64,000 nucleotides of DNA, taken from positions 18,456,478-18,520,477 of the forward strand of contig CM043961.1 of the NCBI GenBank assembly GCA_014529385.2. The letters run 5' to 3'. How positions within the stretch are numbered: position 1 is the first letter of the stretch; every line of letters starts with the position of its first letter. This DNA is from Adiantum capillus-veneris. Taxonomy: Eukaryota; Streptophyta; Polypodiopsida; Polypodiales; Pteridaceae. Both the position numbers and the translations under genes were made by a program. The notes under the pieces were generated by a model. It was not told the DNA's origin and ran no database searches. It was given only the letters and a program-made list of their open reading frames with translations. Positions 1-10,800 of this stretch are shown piece by piece.

Positions 1-285
1 CACAAATGGGTGCCAAAAGAACAACACATAACGAAGAAGATTGAAGTCATCTCTAGCTCTCAAGAAATGTCAAGACATGATAGACAAAGTGTTATAGAGA
101 ATGGAGCAAGTCAATCTTCTCAACCAAGGGACCAACAACAACAAAAAGAAATTTTGACAACCAAGGTCACCCAGGTATGGCAAAAGAAACCAATATTGCC
201 AGTATGGTCCTTTACAAATCCTCTCTTCGAGGATGGGAGTTTTGAATTTCAAAACCTATTCTTGGTCGAAAGCTCCCGAGAGTAA
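1..285 (+). pseudogene. C-terminal tail of a Ty3/gypsy pol (B-type), cut by window edge
   Basis: Open from the first base to a TAA at 283-285. The first codons read HKWVPKEQ, the same W-V-P-K motif that recurs in the tails behind integrase in the two B-type elements (39171-40115 plus strand and 25643-26470 minus strand). The rest is Gln/Ser-rich with no catalytic motif. It lies about 1.2 kb upstream of a polypurine tract and LTR, as expected for the end of pol. A GTG at 10 could be taken as a start, but the frame is open upstream, so this is a fragment. Function of the tail is unknown. Assignment to the B lineage is an inference from one shared motif and position. Confidence 0.5.
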
Positions 286-1485
286 GTCAAGTTTCCATAA
301 AAATAATGGCATAAGAGTCAAGAGTCGGGCAGCTGAGCCACTAAATGAGCAAGCGTCACACCCAAGCTTCAAGTCTAATATTTTCTATGTGGTCTATGAG
401 TCTAGCTAATAGATATAAGCTCAAGCTGGAGAGTTGAGCATATTGTAAAATGGGGTTGCTCATGCTGGATAGGTGAGCATAAGAGTCGAAGTCTATTATT
501 TGGTGGAGTGGCAGAGTAGTCCAGAAAACACTCACGCACATGAACACAGTGAAGAGAGTAAAAAAACCTCGTCGACAAAAACCCTTCTTGTGAGTAACGA
601 CAGCTCTTGAAGTCAAATAAATTTTTGCTTCGCTAGCTACGTTCACTCCTGGAAGCACCCATTCAAACTCCTCTCGCATCGTATATTGTTTCCCATGCAT
701 CTATTTGTGCAAGCATATATAATGTCCCATCATTGGACATTTGCATTTGACACGATTTGTGTTCCACCCATGCACTTACACAACAAAATGACGATGACGA
801 AGAGGTAACAGGTTTCATAAGCATTTGCTCGACAACAACGACTCTGACTTCAAGCTACTAACACTTATCCAATGTATATCCAGTCAATAATAGTAGCCAT
901 ACAGCCATAAGTACTTTAACTCAACAAAACTCGGTTACATCAAACATAAGTACATATAGCCTCACATTTAATGGTGACTAAAGGCATTTTTTCCCACTGG
1001 GTTTTTCCCTTTAGTCCTATCCAAGTATCCAAGACCTTCATTTTGTAATATACGCCACATTTTATTTTTACTATTTTATTTTTCTTATAAAAACACAGAA
1101 AAGCAGACCAACGACATCCCCAAACAACTACATGCTCATCAACTAGAAGATCAAAGGGGAACAACCCAGAAAAAATTCAAAAAGGCTTCAAGATTACAGG
1201 TACACATGCAGGATGACACCCAAAGAACAAGCAATACAGAGCTGCCACGGTAAAGACTTGCTGCAACAACAAACCTCACTCGACTTATTCACGCTACAAC
1301 AACCAATCGGAGGGGGAGAGCTATGGCTTCAACTACACTAAATGTACAAGAAAAAGGTACGTCTACTCCATACAAAGCATCTGGTAGAAGCAACTGCAAC
1401 AACAAAAGCTTCAACCAACACCGAAACATGAAGCACTCACCAAGGCCACTGCAGACATAGGGTCTTGTCGGGGACGACAAGACTT
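286..1485 (+). other. Non-coding 3' region of the partial element
   Basis: No convincing ORF on either strand; the minus-strand ORFs here have no domain character. The stretch near 985-1010 has the T-rich, CCC-containing texture common near the 3' ends of plant LTR elements. A 13-base purine-rich string at 1308-1320 is identical to the polypurine tract at 1486-1498. Confidence 0.5.
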
Positions 1486-1498
1486 CGGAGGGGGAGAG
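1486..1498 (+). other. Polypurine tract upstream of LTR
   Basis: CGGAGGGGGAGAG lies directly against the TG of the LTR at 1499, the normal place for the plus-strand primer of an LTR retrotransposon. An identical 13-mer sits 178 bp upstream at 1308-1320. Confidence 0.65.
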
Positions 1499-2489
1499 TG
1501 TTGAAAGATCAACCTTTCAACAACGCTTCCATAAAGATTCTCTAACGATTCTAAATAAAGATACTGATGAAGTGATGAAGATGAAGATGGATGCTGTAAT
1601 GTGAAGATACAAGCTCATGGACATCATCGAATATCCCGTTATTATTATTTTGAGCCATTACGTCCACAGATGTATTTAGGCCACAGATGCTCGTTGGATG
1701 AGCAAAGCAAGCTCACGGTGTTGTAATTAAGCTCTATAAAAGCCTAGGGACAAATAAGGTCATTTTGGTCGGACATTAGGTTTTCTAAGGCTTAGTATAT
1801 AAGCCAAAACCTAAAGCTTTGTAAGGGGACTTCTAATAATCTGATCTTCTGTGTCGTTGGGAGACTGCGAGAGAGTGAGAGAGTGTGTGTGTGTGCTACA
1901 GGAGCTACGATGGTCGGAATCGCAAACGGAGAGCAGCAATGTGTTGCCTACGAGGAGAGCTACGCGTTGATGCTTACATCACACGCATTCGTCTGTGTTT
2001 TGGCAGATTCACCCACGAGCTACTTTTCGAGTTTCAGTGAGTAACTGTTGTCCGTTTTTGCATTTCAGCATATCCACGCAATCAGAGCGAGTAGAGCTAC
2101 ACATTAGGCACTTTAGTTTTTGAAAACGTCGAGCTGAAAAAACCGGCCAGACATCCTACGCGTTTTCTGCACGGAGGATATTGGGTAGGTTTTTTCTGGT
2201 CACAGACCTTAGGGAGAGTGGCCTATAGGTGTTGATAGGATATCCCTCAAGTTTCGTAACGTTTCGAGAACGTCTAATGGGCTTTTGGCTTGCGGTAGCA
2301 TCATAGGAGACTCTCACATTCACAGAACCGATGGCATGTAGATTTGATATCTCTGTAGGAAGTAGTCATTAGTCGGTCGAGTAGAGGTTGACACCCTTTG
2401 CTTGCTTCCATGCGCCTGCGGGTCGAGTTTCGTCCTCAGCTGACATTATATGTTAGGTGAGTTCTCGCTATGCTGACGTCCGTCCAACA
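1499..2489 (+). repeat. LTR, 991 bp, flanked by both PPT and PBS
   Basis: Starts TGTTG and ends CAACA, which are inverted complements, with a polypurine tract immediately before and a primer-site-like TGGCGCCG one base after. A TATA box (TATAAAAG, 1735-1742) gives the plus orientation. An 8-bp inverted repeat (GTTGAAAG/CTTTCAAC) sits at its very start. A PPT on the left marks a 3' LTR and a PBS on the right marks a 5' LTR, so it is shared by two element bodies (tandem array) or is a recombination product. No second copy of this LTR is seen in the window. Confidence 0.7.
1735..1742 (+). promoter_or_regulatory. LTR TATA box
   Basis: TATAAAAG inside the LTR, about 235 bp from its 5' end. It is the likely core promoter of the element. 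Confidence 0.5.
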
Positions 2490-2553
2490 TTGGCGCCGCT
2501 CCCCCAATGTTGGACGGACGTCAGCATAGCGAGAACTCACCTAACATATAATG
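2444..2553. repeat. Perfect inverted repeat, 50-bp arms, 10-nt loop
   Basis: Arms 2444-2493 and 2504-2553 are exact reverse complements, separated by 10 nt. The left arm is the last 46 bases of the LTR plus the first bases of the primer site; the right arm is the same sequence inverted. The symmetry breaks at both outer ends (2443 and 2554). Immediately after the right arm the sequence becomes the integrase end of the Tat element. It looks like a snap-back or template-switch product joined to another element. Confidence 0.95.
2491..2503 (+). other. Primer binding site-like sequence
   Basis: TGGCGCCGCTCCC begins one base after the LTR. Its first eight bases equal those of the tRNA-Asp-type site of the plus-strand B element (30237), then it diverges. 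It forms the centre of the inverted repeat at 2444-2553, so it may have been altered when that structure formed. Confidence 0.5.
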
Positions 2554-3054
2554 GATCAAGAAGCATGGATGGATCGACTTCTTACCTTAGCTGAGCTTGA
2601 GTGGAAAAGAGAAGCAGCATACGAGTGCTATAAGAGGAAAGCCACACAGACAAAGGAGAAGCTTGACAAGAAACTGAAGGACAAAGGCATCAATGAAGGA
2701 GATCTTGTGCTAAGGTATGACAATCGACTCGATAATCGTTTTGATGCCAAATTTGAAACAAGATGGCAGGGGCCATACATAGTCAAGAAGGCTTTCAATT
2801 CAAGTTACTATCAACTTATGGACTTGAATGGGAAAGAGCACTCCAGGAAGGTAAACGGCTATCGCTTGAAGCCTTACTTGAGTCGCCTTCTACCAAAGGA
2901 TCTACCAGAGAAAAAGGCAACTATCCCATGTAAGTATTGTTCCATGAAGCATGAGTGTAACACAAACCAAAATTCCAAGGGGCCAAACAATGAAGATCTT
3001 GTCAAGGACTCTGAAGCACTCTCTTTGGAAAAGATTCTTTATGATGGTACATGA
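2551..3054 (+). pseudogene. Second copy of Tat integrase C-terminus, 5'-truncated
   Basis: Encodes 167 aa whose residues from Asp-2 on match the last part of the Tat integrase at 12183-12683, with only about three base differences in some 530 bp. It contains the WQGPYIV core of the GPF/Y-like module and a small Cys/His cluster near the end (CKYCSMKHEC). The catalytic core and zinc-binding domain are absent. The Met codon comes from the end of the inverted-repeat arm, so the ORF start is a junction accident. It is followed by the polypurine tract and LTR exactly as in the full element, so it is the end of an upstream tandem copy. Confidence 0.85.
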
Positions 3055-4788
3055 ATATACCATCATCCTGGGGGAGGGCTAATGATAGCCGTTTTTCAGC
3101 TCTCTATGATTGCCATAGTGAGTTATCCCCCCCTATCAAATCACTCAAACACTGTGGTTACCCTCACACTTTCACTGTATATAGGTGCGTGTGAGTTAGA
3201 GGACTTTTCCCATATCTCCTTATTGAAATAAAAAACCCTCAATTAGCTAGGCATTGGGCTAGTTGAGCCAAAAACATAAAAAATATAAGTATATTATAGC
3301 CCATGCGTATGTAAATATTTCTTTGTATATAGGGCCTAAATAAAAGATTTTTTCATAATTATTTTGGTATTTGTTTAAATATTTTTACCTAGGTGTGTGT
3401 TATTTATGCTCTGTACATTGCCTCACCATTACCACAATTTTTCTTACCATTTTTCATACTCTTTATTCCATATAGAAATATTTTCATGTAAGCTTCTCTT
3501 ATATTTGGTGTAACTCCACCCCAACAAAAATCCAAAAAAACTAGTTTTATTTATGTGTATATTTTTTCACTATTGTGATTTTTCCCTTCCTACATCTATT
3601 TTGTTTTTTTTCTAAAAAATTAGAACACCAAAAATATTTATCTTTTTATGGTAGCCTCATAATGAGAGAGATTTCTTTTGACCCCTTTATATTTTTTCCA
3701 CTTATATTATTTATATTTGACATGTACATATGTTTTAGATCCCTCAATATTTGATTTTCTTAGTTGTACTATTCACTTATATCATGATCTCAATAATATC
3801 TTCAATTATAGACCTACCAAATAAGGTCAAGGGTAGGTGGCATGCATACATGCACTATGGAGGGCTCACTCTTGGAGGTATTCAAAAGAATCATCCAAAG
3901 AAGGACCCCACAAGGACCTTGTGCAGTGGAAAAAAATGGTCGGTTTTGCTGAATTTTTAAAGTTCACTTGCTCTCCGAATTTGAAAAGGTGATACAAACA
4001 AAAGTTGTAGCTCGTGGGCTGAACTTTTGCCTCAATTTTTTTCATATTTTTTTGAGCTACGAGCTTTGAGCTATAATTTTATTAGTGGACCCCAATTTTC
4101 CCATGCTATGCAGCCACACTCTCTCTTCCACTTTATCATTTTTCTCTTTCACACACACTTCTCCACTCATCATCCCCACCTCTCTCACCACTCCTCTCTG
4201 CACCCTACTCACCTTCTCCTCAACCTTGAAGAATAAGAGAAACCATGGTGAACTCATACCTCCCACACACAATTCCATTCCAAAATTGACCACCTAGTCT
4301 CATTTTTCCTCCTCCAAATTACCCATATCTATCAAAAAAACCACAAAATTCAGTCTCTTCTCTTAAAAGACAGCATCATGGTGGTTGATTACTCAGCTTC
4401 AATTACCTTGTCTCTCAAGGAAGGTCAAGAGTGGAGAAGAAATGTACCGTCAAAGCTAGTGGACCGTCAACAAGTGTCAAAATTGGCCCTACTCAAGACA
4501 CTTGGAGCATCAAACTTGTAAGAAATCCACCTTTTCTTACCTCTTAAGAGTTTTTCTTCCTTATTTGTATCCTACATGGATACTCCCATTGTAAATATCC
4601 AATTCCATTTGTAAATTAATACTAACTCTACTAACACTAACCCACTATGAAAAGTCCTATCACCTCCATTTCTCTCCTCTCTCTTTCCCCACCAACTTCT
4701 TGATAATTCCAAGCAAAAGAAATTAGATAAATTGCTGAAAATCTAACCCAACCATGGTTAGAGGAGTAACCCTATCTTTCAAAATTGC

Positions 4789-4796
4789 TATAAAAG
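4789..4796 (+). promoter_or_regulatory. TATA box in Tat 5' LTR
   Basis: TATAAAAG followed by a purine-rich stretch; the same site is at 14418-14425 in the 3' LTR. Likely U3/R promoter of the element. Confidence 0.5.
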
Positions 4797-5431
4797 GAGG
4801 GTGTAGCTAGCACAAAAAGGGGGGAGAAGAAAGAGCACTATGCTATAGCTTGAGAAGCCAAGCTCAACCTCTTGAGAAGGATCTCTTGAGTGGAATCTCA
4901 TTGGCATTAGGCATATGTATGTGTTGTATTAGGGGTGATTAGCAAGGGAACTCAATGCCATTGTAAGAGAGAGTGATCATTAAATTGAGAGTAGGAAATC
5001 TATCATTTCTCCTACTAGAGTAAGCCCAACATTTGCTAAGCATGGATACCTTGTCTCCCTTCCAACGTGAAGTCATGGACAATAATGATGTGTAAGTGTC
5101 TTGGTGTTTTATGTAAGTTCCTGATAGCTTGTCTCCGGGTACTGTTATCAATTTAGCCATAAATCCCACATGTTGTAAGAGGGCGACATGGTGGAGAGGA
5201 CTCCCCTGGCCTTAAGACAGTGATTGGGGTGGCTTTTTTCTTGTGATGTGTTGTGGTGTAATTTACTCAGGCTATGTTGAACAAATACTAATCTCACTTT
5301 GATTGGTCATGACAGATTTGTAAGAAGGCATTAGTGCAACAAGAACCCCCTTCCCCCTTCTCTCTCTTTCTTACATATATATATTTATGTTTGCTTGATC
5401 ATTAACGATACACTTCAAAGCAGTCCGAGCA

Positions 5432-5433
<2 letters not shown>

Positions 5434-5507
<74 letters not shown>
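5434..5507 (+). repeat. (CT)n microsatellite in 5' LTR
   Basis: Uninterrupted CT dinucleotides of about 74 bp; the matching tract in the 3' LTR is at about 15063-15139 with a slightly different length. Confidence 0.95.
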
Positions 5508-5511
<4 letters not shown>

Positions 5512-5773
5512 TTTTAGTGTATGAGAGTGTTCCATTGGTGTTAGGGTTAGTGTAAATTCCTTGCTTGTTTGTGGGTTGGTCTAATGATTCTCCTCTTTTG
5601 CGTCCTAGTTCGCTCTTAAACTAGGTGGTGCTCCTTGTGTAGTTGGGATTTGGCTGGGGGTTTGTTGTTTTGGTTTGTGTTGTGTTGTGCCCTAGCCCCA
5701 TTGAGCAGCACGGGAGCCTTGAAGGGTGTCTAGAGGTTGCTCTTCTTGTTGCCCGCCCCGGACCGCTTCAAAT

Positions 5774-5790
5774 TGGTGCCCCCACTGAGG
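5774..5790 (+). other. Candidate primer binding site of the Tat element
   Basis: TGGTGCCCCCACTGAGG starts three bases after the LTR end. The TGG start and position fit a primer site. I cannot name the tRNA with confidence. Confidence 0.4.
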
Positions 5791-5846
5791 ACAGGCTTGT
5801 GTATGTTTTGTGAAGGCTCAACCTTTAGCATAATCAAGTAGCTTGC

Positions 5847-6299
5847 ATGAATCACGAGAATTTGTATGATCCCTTCATTCCCATTGCAAGGCAAAAGGTA
5901 CACATAATTGTTAGTACTAAGTTGCAATTTCAGCGAGTGATTCGTAGAATTTTAGGTCCTTTTAGGTTAGCCGAGATAAACACTTCGGTAATTCCTTTTA
6001 TTTTGCCTCTCATTAGGTACGATATTAGCTTGGACGTCTTTATTTTTGTGTTATTTTAAGCATTAGGACATGCATAGGCCATGGATAATGGCCCAGGAAT
6101 AGAGGTTTTTCCCTTTCATTTTACTCCACACATTAGAATAAACGTTGCAATTAGTAGAAAGATCCATTTTCAACAACGAATGGTGTTCATGTTTGGTGCC
6201 CAAAGAGTAGGAGAAATTCTTGCATCACCAAACCCTGTCATTCTACCTCTCATCAACTACCACACTTCTTTTGATGTACATGTGTTCATTTTATTTTAA
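5847..6299 (+). pseudogene. Upstream ORF region 1: two tandem copies of a ~65-aa unit
   Basis: Two ORFs in the same frame (5847-6059 and 6081-6299), 234 bp apart, encode related peptides. Each runs from a basic, Val/Ile-rich start through a Phe-Gln-Gln/Arg stretch to an ending with P-x-I-L-P-L-I and a D-V-x-(V/I)-F motif before a TAA. They lie between the primer site and gag, where Ogre/Tat elements are known to carry an extra ORF1. I recognise no known domain. The TAA at 6057-6059 may separate units of one former longer ORF. Confidence 0.45.
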
Positions 6300-6325
6300 A
6301 ATGAAGTGCAGCCCGGCAAAATAGT

Positions 6326-6880
6326 GTGTATGTTTGTTTTTTCTTTGTCCAAGTTGTTACAAGAAACAAAAAAACGATCATTTGTTCAAACTGGGAATGT
6401 GTGTGCAGTGAAAGTTCAATCCTTAGAGATCTAGCTCTATTACCAATTGAGTTGCAGGAGCAAGTAGTAAGGCGTCTCCCTCATAACAAGAGGGTGGTGA
6501 AGTTAAGACGGAAGGTCCTACGCCTGGATTCCATTTTCCTCTTGTTGTTGGGCACTAAGGAAGACCGCGCATTCATCCAACTAGTGTGTGCCCTAAGATT
6601 GGTAAATAGAGTGAAATTTGGCGTTTGGCGAGTGCATTTCACCAGTGAGGAAGACTCTTCAGGAAACTTGCGGCCAGAGTTCATGCTTCATAGACTCACA
6701 TTTGGTGAATTTTTCCCTCATTTGCATCTTATTAATAGTCTTCCTTTCGCTTTCAACAAAGGAGATAGGGAGCTATTCAGAGCTTGTCTTAATAAAGAGA
6801 GCATAGAGAAGATTGCAAATTTGTATAAATTCTCATCCTTCTCTACTTTCTATGACACTTTGTTCATAGAGACATTGTAA
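6326..6880 (+). pseudogene. Upstream ORF region 2a: F-box-like unit, first copy
   Basis: 184 aa. Near residues 40-60 it reads LPIELQEQVVRRLPH, resembling the start of an F-box (L-P-x-E-L-x-x-x-(V/I)-x-x-R-L-P). It continues through a Leu-rich stretch to a block ending LTFGEFFPHLHLINSLPFAF. The next ORF (6939-7385) repeats the same plan, so this is a tandemly duplicated domain of about 150 aa. It may be a captured host domain or the ORF1 protein of the Tat group. The F-box match is by motif only and unproven. Confidence 0.45.
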
Positions 6881-6938
6881 ATCTCTTTATGCTTTTGAAT
6901 GATTTAACCATAATCCAAAGGAGTTTTTGTCCAGGAAT

Positions 6939-7385
6939 TTTGTAGCACAAGTGGAGTCTTTAAATCTTGCAAACTTGATTGGACTTGATGAGGATGTTCT
7001 TTATGAAATTGTGAGAAGGTTGCCTCACTCCAACTGTGTGGAACTCTAAGGAAAGGAGCTCCTAGTCAATTGCTACTTTCTCACGGCCTTCGACGAGCAT
7101 GAAGATCTAGTTTTTATACAAACCGCTTGTGCGTTGGGAATTGTAGAGCAAGTGCAATTTATCACTTGGGACGTGGTTGCTCTTTTGGATCTAGAAAATG
7201 AAGTTCTAGAGATTTCTGTTTATCGCCTTAGCTTTGAAGAATTTCAACCCTTCTTAGAGCTCATCAATAGTCTACCTTTTTGTTTTGATCAAACAAATCG
7301 TGACCTCATTGAAGCTTGGATAGCTGAAGAAGAAAACCTAGAGTGGTATTTTCTTACTTCTTCATTTGCAGGCGAGTGGTTCTAA
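6939..7385 (+). pseudogene. Upstream ORF region 2b: F-box-like unit, second copy, one stop
   Basis: One reading frame carries LDEDVLYEIVRRLPH, a TAA at 7047-7049, then a stretch aligning with the first copy (FIQTACALGIVEQVQF against FIQLVCALRLVNRVKF) and the block LSFEEFQPFLELINSLPFCF. The Met-initiated ORF 7134-7385 is only the part after the stop. The stop probably replaced a Gln codon by C-to-T change. It lies 38 bp before the gag start. Function unknown; it is clearly homologous to 6326-6880. Confidence 0.5.
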
Positions 7386-7422
7386 ATCTCTATTCTAACT
7401 CGTGTTGTAATTTTTCATAATA

Positions 7423-9057
7423 ATGGAGAGCCAACGCCAAATGTCTGGATATCCTCTTTTCTTTGGAGAGCCTGGAGAGGATGCAGAATTATTTTTAGCA
7501 AATTTCAAGATGTCTTGCCGTATCAAGAGGATAGTAACCGATCAAGAACGTGTAGAAATGTTTGAGGTGGTCCTTAGGAAAGATGTTAGTACTTGGTTTG
7601 ACTCTTTGCCTGAGGAAGTTAAGGGGAATTACACAGAAGTTTTGAATCGTTTTAAGAGATACTTCTTTGATCCCCAAAACACTCAAAAACTATGGCAAGA
7701 CATTGTTTCTCATAAGCAAAAAGACTTAGATGACTACTACTTGTACAAGCAAGAGTTTCTACGTCTTTGGGCTCTATGGATATGAAATGTTGCTAACCCT
7801 GGTGATGGTGCAGAATTTTTAAAGAAGGAGAGGTTCATAGCCGGACTCTTTCCTGACCTTAAGGTAAAAGTTGAGGCGGGTGCACCTGCTACTTTTGATG
7901 CAGCGGAAACTAGGGCTGCTGAGAAGTATAAGAAACTCAAGTGCTTAAGGGGAGAGGTTCCAATAGAAGGTCTTAGACCCAAAGGTAAGTCACAAGCATC
8001 AACATCTAGGGAGCTTCCTGAGGTAACCACTGAAGTGATTGAGAAGTTAAATGAATCTTTAAGCAGCCTGTCAATTCACCTTGCACAAGCTGTAGGTCCA
8101 AAGGGACAAGCAAAGAAGTCAGAAGAGAGAGAGCCACGAACTAGGAGAGTCTTGCAATGTTGGAATTGCGGAGAGTCTGGACATGGGATGTATAATTGTC
8201 CTTGGCCCCGTGGAGAGCCAGGGAGACCTAAATTGAATTACCTAGTGATGAATGCAGGAGAAGGAGCTGGTCAACAACCAAGGCTTCTACAAAGGCCAAA
8301 TGGACCAAGACCACCTCCACAAGGGGTAGAAGGAGTTCCACCTTTGCCAGATCCAAATGTGCATGTGGTAGAGGTGACAAATTCAAATGAGGTTGACATG
8401 GAAGCCAATGGCATTAAGCGTGGCCGAGGGAAAGGTAAAGAGAAAGAAGGAGTCACATCACAGAGTGACCATGGACAAGGCAAAAAGGCAAAGGAGACCA
8501 AGGAAACCAAGAGGACTCGACGTCGTATCAACCTCCAAGACTTCCCTCTTGGACATGGTATGGCTCCGTACAACTTGTTGGAAGACATGAGAGGTAAGGG
8601 TCCTGATATGTCATGGCCTCAATTTCTTGCATTATGTCCACAAGTTAGGAGGGATTTAACAAGGGTAGTTAGCACTAGGAGAAAGGTAAAAGAGAGTGTG
8701 CCTGTTGTAAAAATTGCACAAGCTGAAATGAATGAGGACATTACACCGGTGCTAGACTGTTACATCAAAGGAAGATTGGTTAGGAAAGGTCTAGTGGATG
8801 GGGGTGCACAAATTTGCATCATGACAAAGGGACTCATGCAAAGACTAGGCATGCACATCCATGAGACACCTGAAATCAAAGTCAAGGTGGCAAACAATAG
8901 CAAGGCTAGGTGTGTAGGCATTTGTAAAAATGTCTTTGTAGAGGCCTTTGGCATTAAGAAAGCGGTGGATTTTTATGTTATGTCGACCAAGGGAAGTGGT
9001 TATCCATTTATCCTAGGAAGACCATGGCTAATGAAAATGCGAGCTTTGCAAGATTAG
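7423..9057 (+). pseudogene. gag: Tat gag and aspartic protease
   Basis: Frame 1 from Met 7423, broken by a TGA at 7783-7785 and a TAG at 9055-9057. The first part resembles the retrotransposon Gag capsid region (FFGEPGEDAELFLANFKM, then a WFDSLP block). At about 8158-8200 is one canonical CX2CX4HX4C zinc knuckle (CWNCGESGHGMYNC). A basic Lys/Arg-rich linker follows. The retropepsin active site is LVDGGAQI near 8790, with the C-terminal ILGRPWL block near 9013. Gly in place of Ser/Thr after the Asp is common in plant gypsy elements. The frame continues into RT. Confidence 0.8.
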
Positions 9058-9111
9058 GAGAGTGGGAAATTAATTTGCAGGAATGAAAATCATAAGAAGG
9101 TTGTCTTTGAC

Positions 9112-10800
9112 ATGAAGGAGCAACGCCAAGAGGAGCTCCATGAAGAATCATCTCAAAGTGAGACGGAAGAAGGTTGGACCGATAGCACTTCAGAAGAAGA
9201 AAGTAGCGGCAGCATTACTGAAGAGGAGTCTTCCATCGAAGTCATGGGGGTAAGGTTTAAGCCAAGCAACCAAGAGACCTCTTGTCAAGGCTTGGAGGAG
9301 GTAGGTCCTCAAGAGAACGAAGGTGTTCAAGATGAAGGGATGCTGGAAGGTATGCTATCAACAACACTTACAAAGGATGAAAGAGAGGAGTTCAAATGTG
9401 TGCTAAGGAAGTTTCCTAGGCTTTTTGCTAAAGACTACACCGATGTGCATGGGGTAGATGTTGTTCAACACAAGATTGAGTTAAAGCCTGAGGCCACACC
9501 TAAAGCTCAGAAGCTACGAAGGCTAGGAGTTATAAAGGAACAGGCTCTACTTAAGGAGGTAAGAAAGCTTCTAGCAGCAGGTTTCATTTATCCAGTGGAG
9601 AATTCAGAGTGGGTCTCTCCTATTGTTGTCACTCCTAAGAAAAATGGCAAGTGGAGGGTGTGTGTGGATTACCGTCCCCTCAATGAGGCAACAAAGAGAG
9701 ATCACTTTCCCCTCCCATTCTAGGATGAGATACTAAATGAGGTAGCTGGTCATGAGAAGTACACTGTGTGCGATGGTTACTTGGGTTACTTTCAAATAGG
9801 GATTGCATTGGAGGATCAATTGAAAACAACCTTTATCACTCCTTGGGGTTGTTATGCTTTTAGAGTCATGCCATTTGGTTTGACAAATGCTCCTGCAACA
9901 TTCCAACGTTTCATGAATATGGTGTTTCAAGCATTCTTTGGAAAGTCAATTAGGGTGTTCATTGATGATTTCTGTATTTATAGCTCAAAATCATTGCATC
10001 TACAAAGGGTAGAAGAAGGTCTAAAGAAGCTCTAAGACATGGGAGGTCAACTCAACCCCGACAAGTGCCATATAGGTGAGGATGAAGTAATCTTGCTTGG
10101 TCATAAAGTTTTTTACAAAGGCATTGAAGTGGATCCTTCAAAGGCAAAGGTTCTTATTGAGCTACCATCACCCAAGAGTCTTAAGGAGGTCATCTCATTC
10201 ATTCAAAAGGTGAAGTATATGTCACGCTTCATTCACTTAGCCTCGGAGTTACTTCACCCTTTGCAAAAGTTGACACAACAAGTAGAATTTGCATGGTCTG
10301 ATGAGCTTGAAGAGTACTTTTGTAACATTAAAGCCATTTTGTCAGAGCTACCAACACTCATGCCTCCTTGTTGGGAGTACACATTCTTTGTTAGCTCTAG
10401 TGCTGGGAAAGAAACAGTTGGTGCAGTTTTGTTACAACAAGATCCCTATAGTACCAGGATGCGGCCCATCTACTTTGCTAGTAGGGTCATGAATGCTTTA
10501 GAGAGAGGCTACACAGAGGCAGAACTCATGATGCTTTCTCTCATGTTTGCGATAAGGAAGTTTAGATCCTACTTGCTCCCAAAACCTTTTGTAATCCTCA
10601 CCGCAGAGAATTTGTTCCCTTGGGTGTCATCTCAAATGAATCTTAGTACTAGGATCTCAAAGTGGATTATGGAGTTGCAAGAGTTTCAATACTCTTTCAA
10701 GGTAGAAGATAGTGTGCGTGCACAATTGGCGGGGATTCTCACTTATAGGGTGCATGAAAAGGAGATTAAGGTGCCTGAAGTAAAGACCCTACCATTGCCA
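9112..10800 (+). pseudogene. pol: Tat reverse transcriptase and first RNase H
   Basis: The same frame as gag continues across a TAG at 9721-9723 and a TAA at 10033-10035. RT landmarks: GFIYPVENSEWVSPIVV, the KNGKWRVCVDYRPLN block, MPFGLTNAPATFQRFM and the catalytic FIDDFCIYS (FIDD in place of YVDD) near 9958. The connection and first RNase H follow (FFVSSSAGKETVGAVLLQ, with Ser where the first catalytic Asp normally stands, typical of the degenerate copy in dual-RNase H elements). Both stops fit single C-to-T changes at Gln codons. Not functional as it stands. Confidence 0.85.

Larger units (their letters stand above)
3083..5770 (+). repeat. Tat element 5' LTR (2,688 bp)
   Basis: Begins TGATAGCC after the polypurine tract at 3067-3082 and ends TTCA before the candidate primer site. 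It matches 12712-15401 along its whole length. It holds a TATA box at 4789-4796 and a CT microsatellite at 5434-5507. Short ORFs inside it occur in both LTR copies and show no protein character. Confidence 0.9.

Noticed and set aside
356..700. 114-aa minus-strand ORF
   Set aside because: Antisense to the 3' untranslated part of an element; no motif.
4027..5169. Several 69-78-aa ORFs on both strands, repeated at 13656-14798
   Set aside because: They lie inside the two LTR copies, overlap one another and show no protein character.
5538..5552. TTAGGGTTAG, telomere-like
   Set aside because: Single short occurrence inside an LTR, also in the other LTR; not an array.
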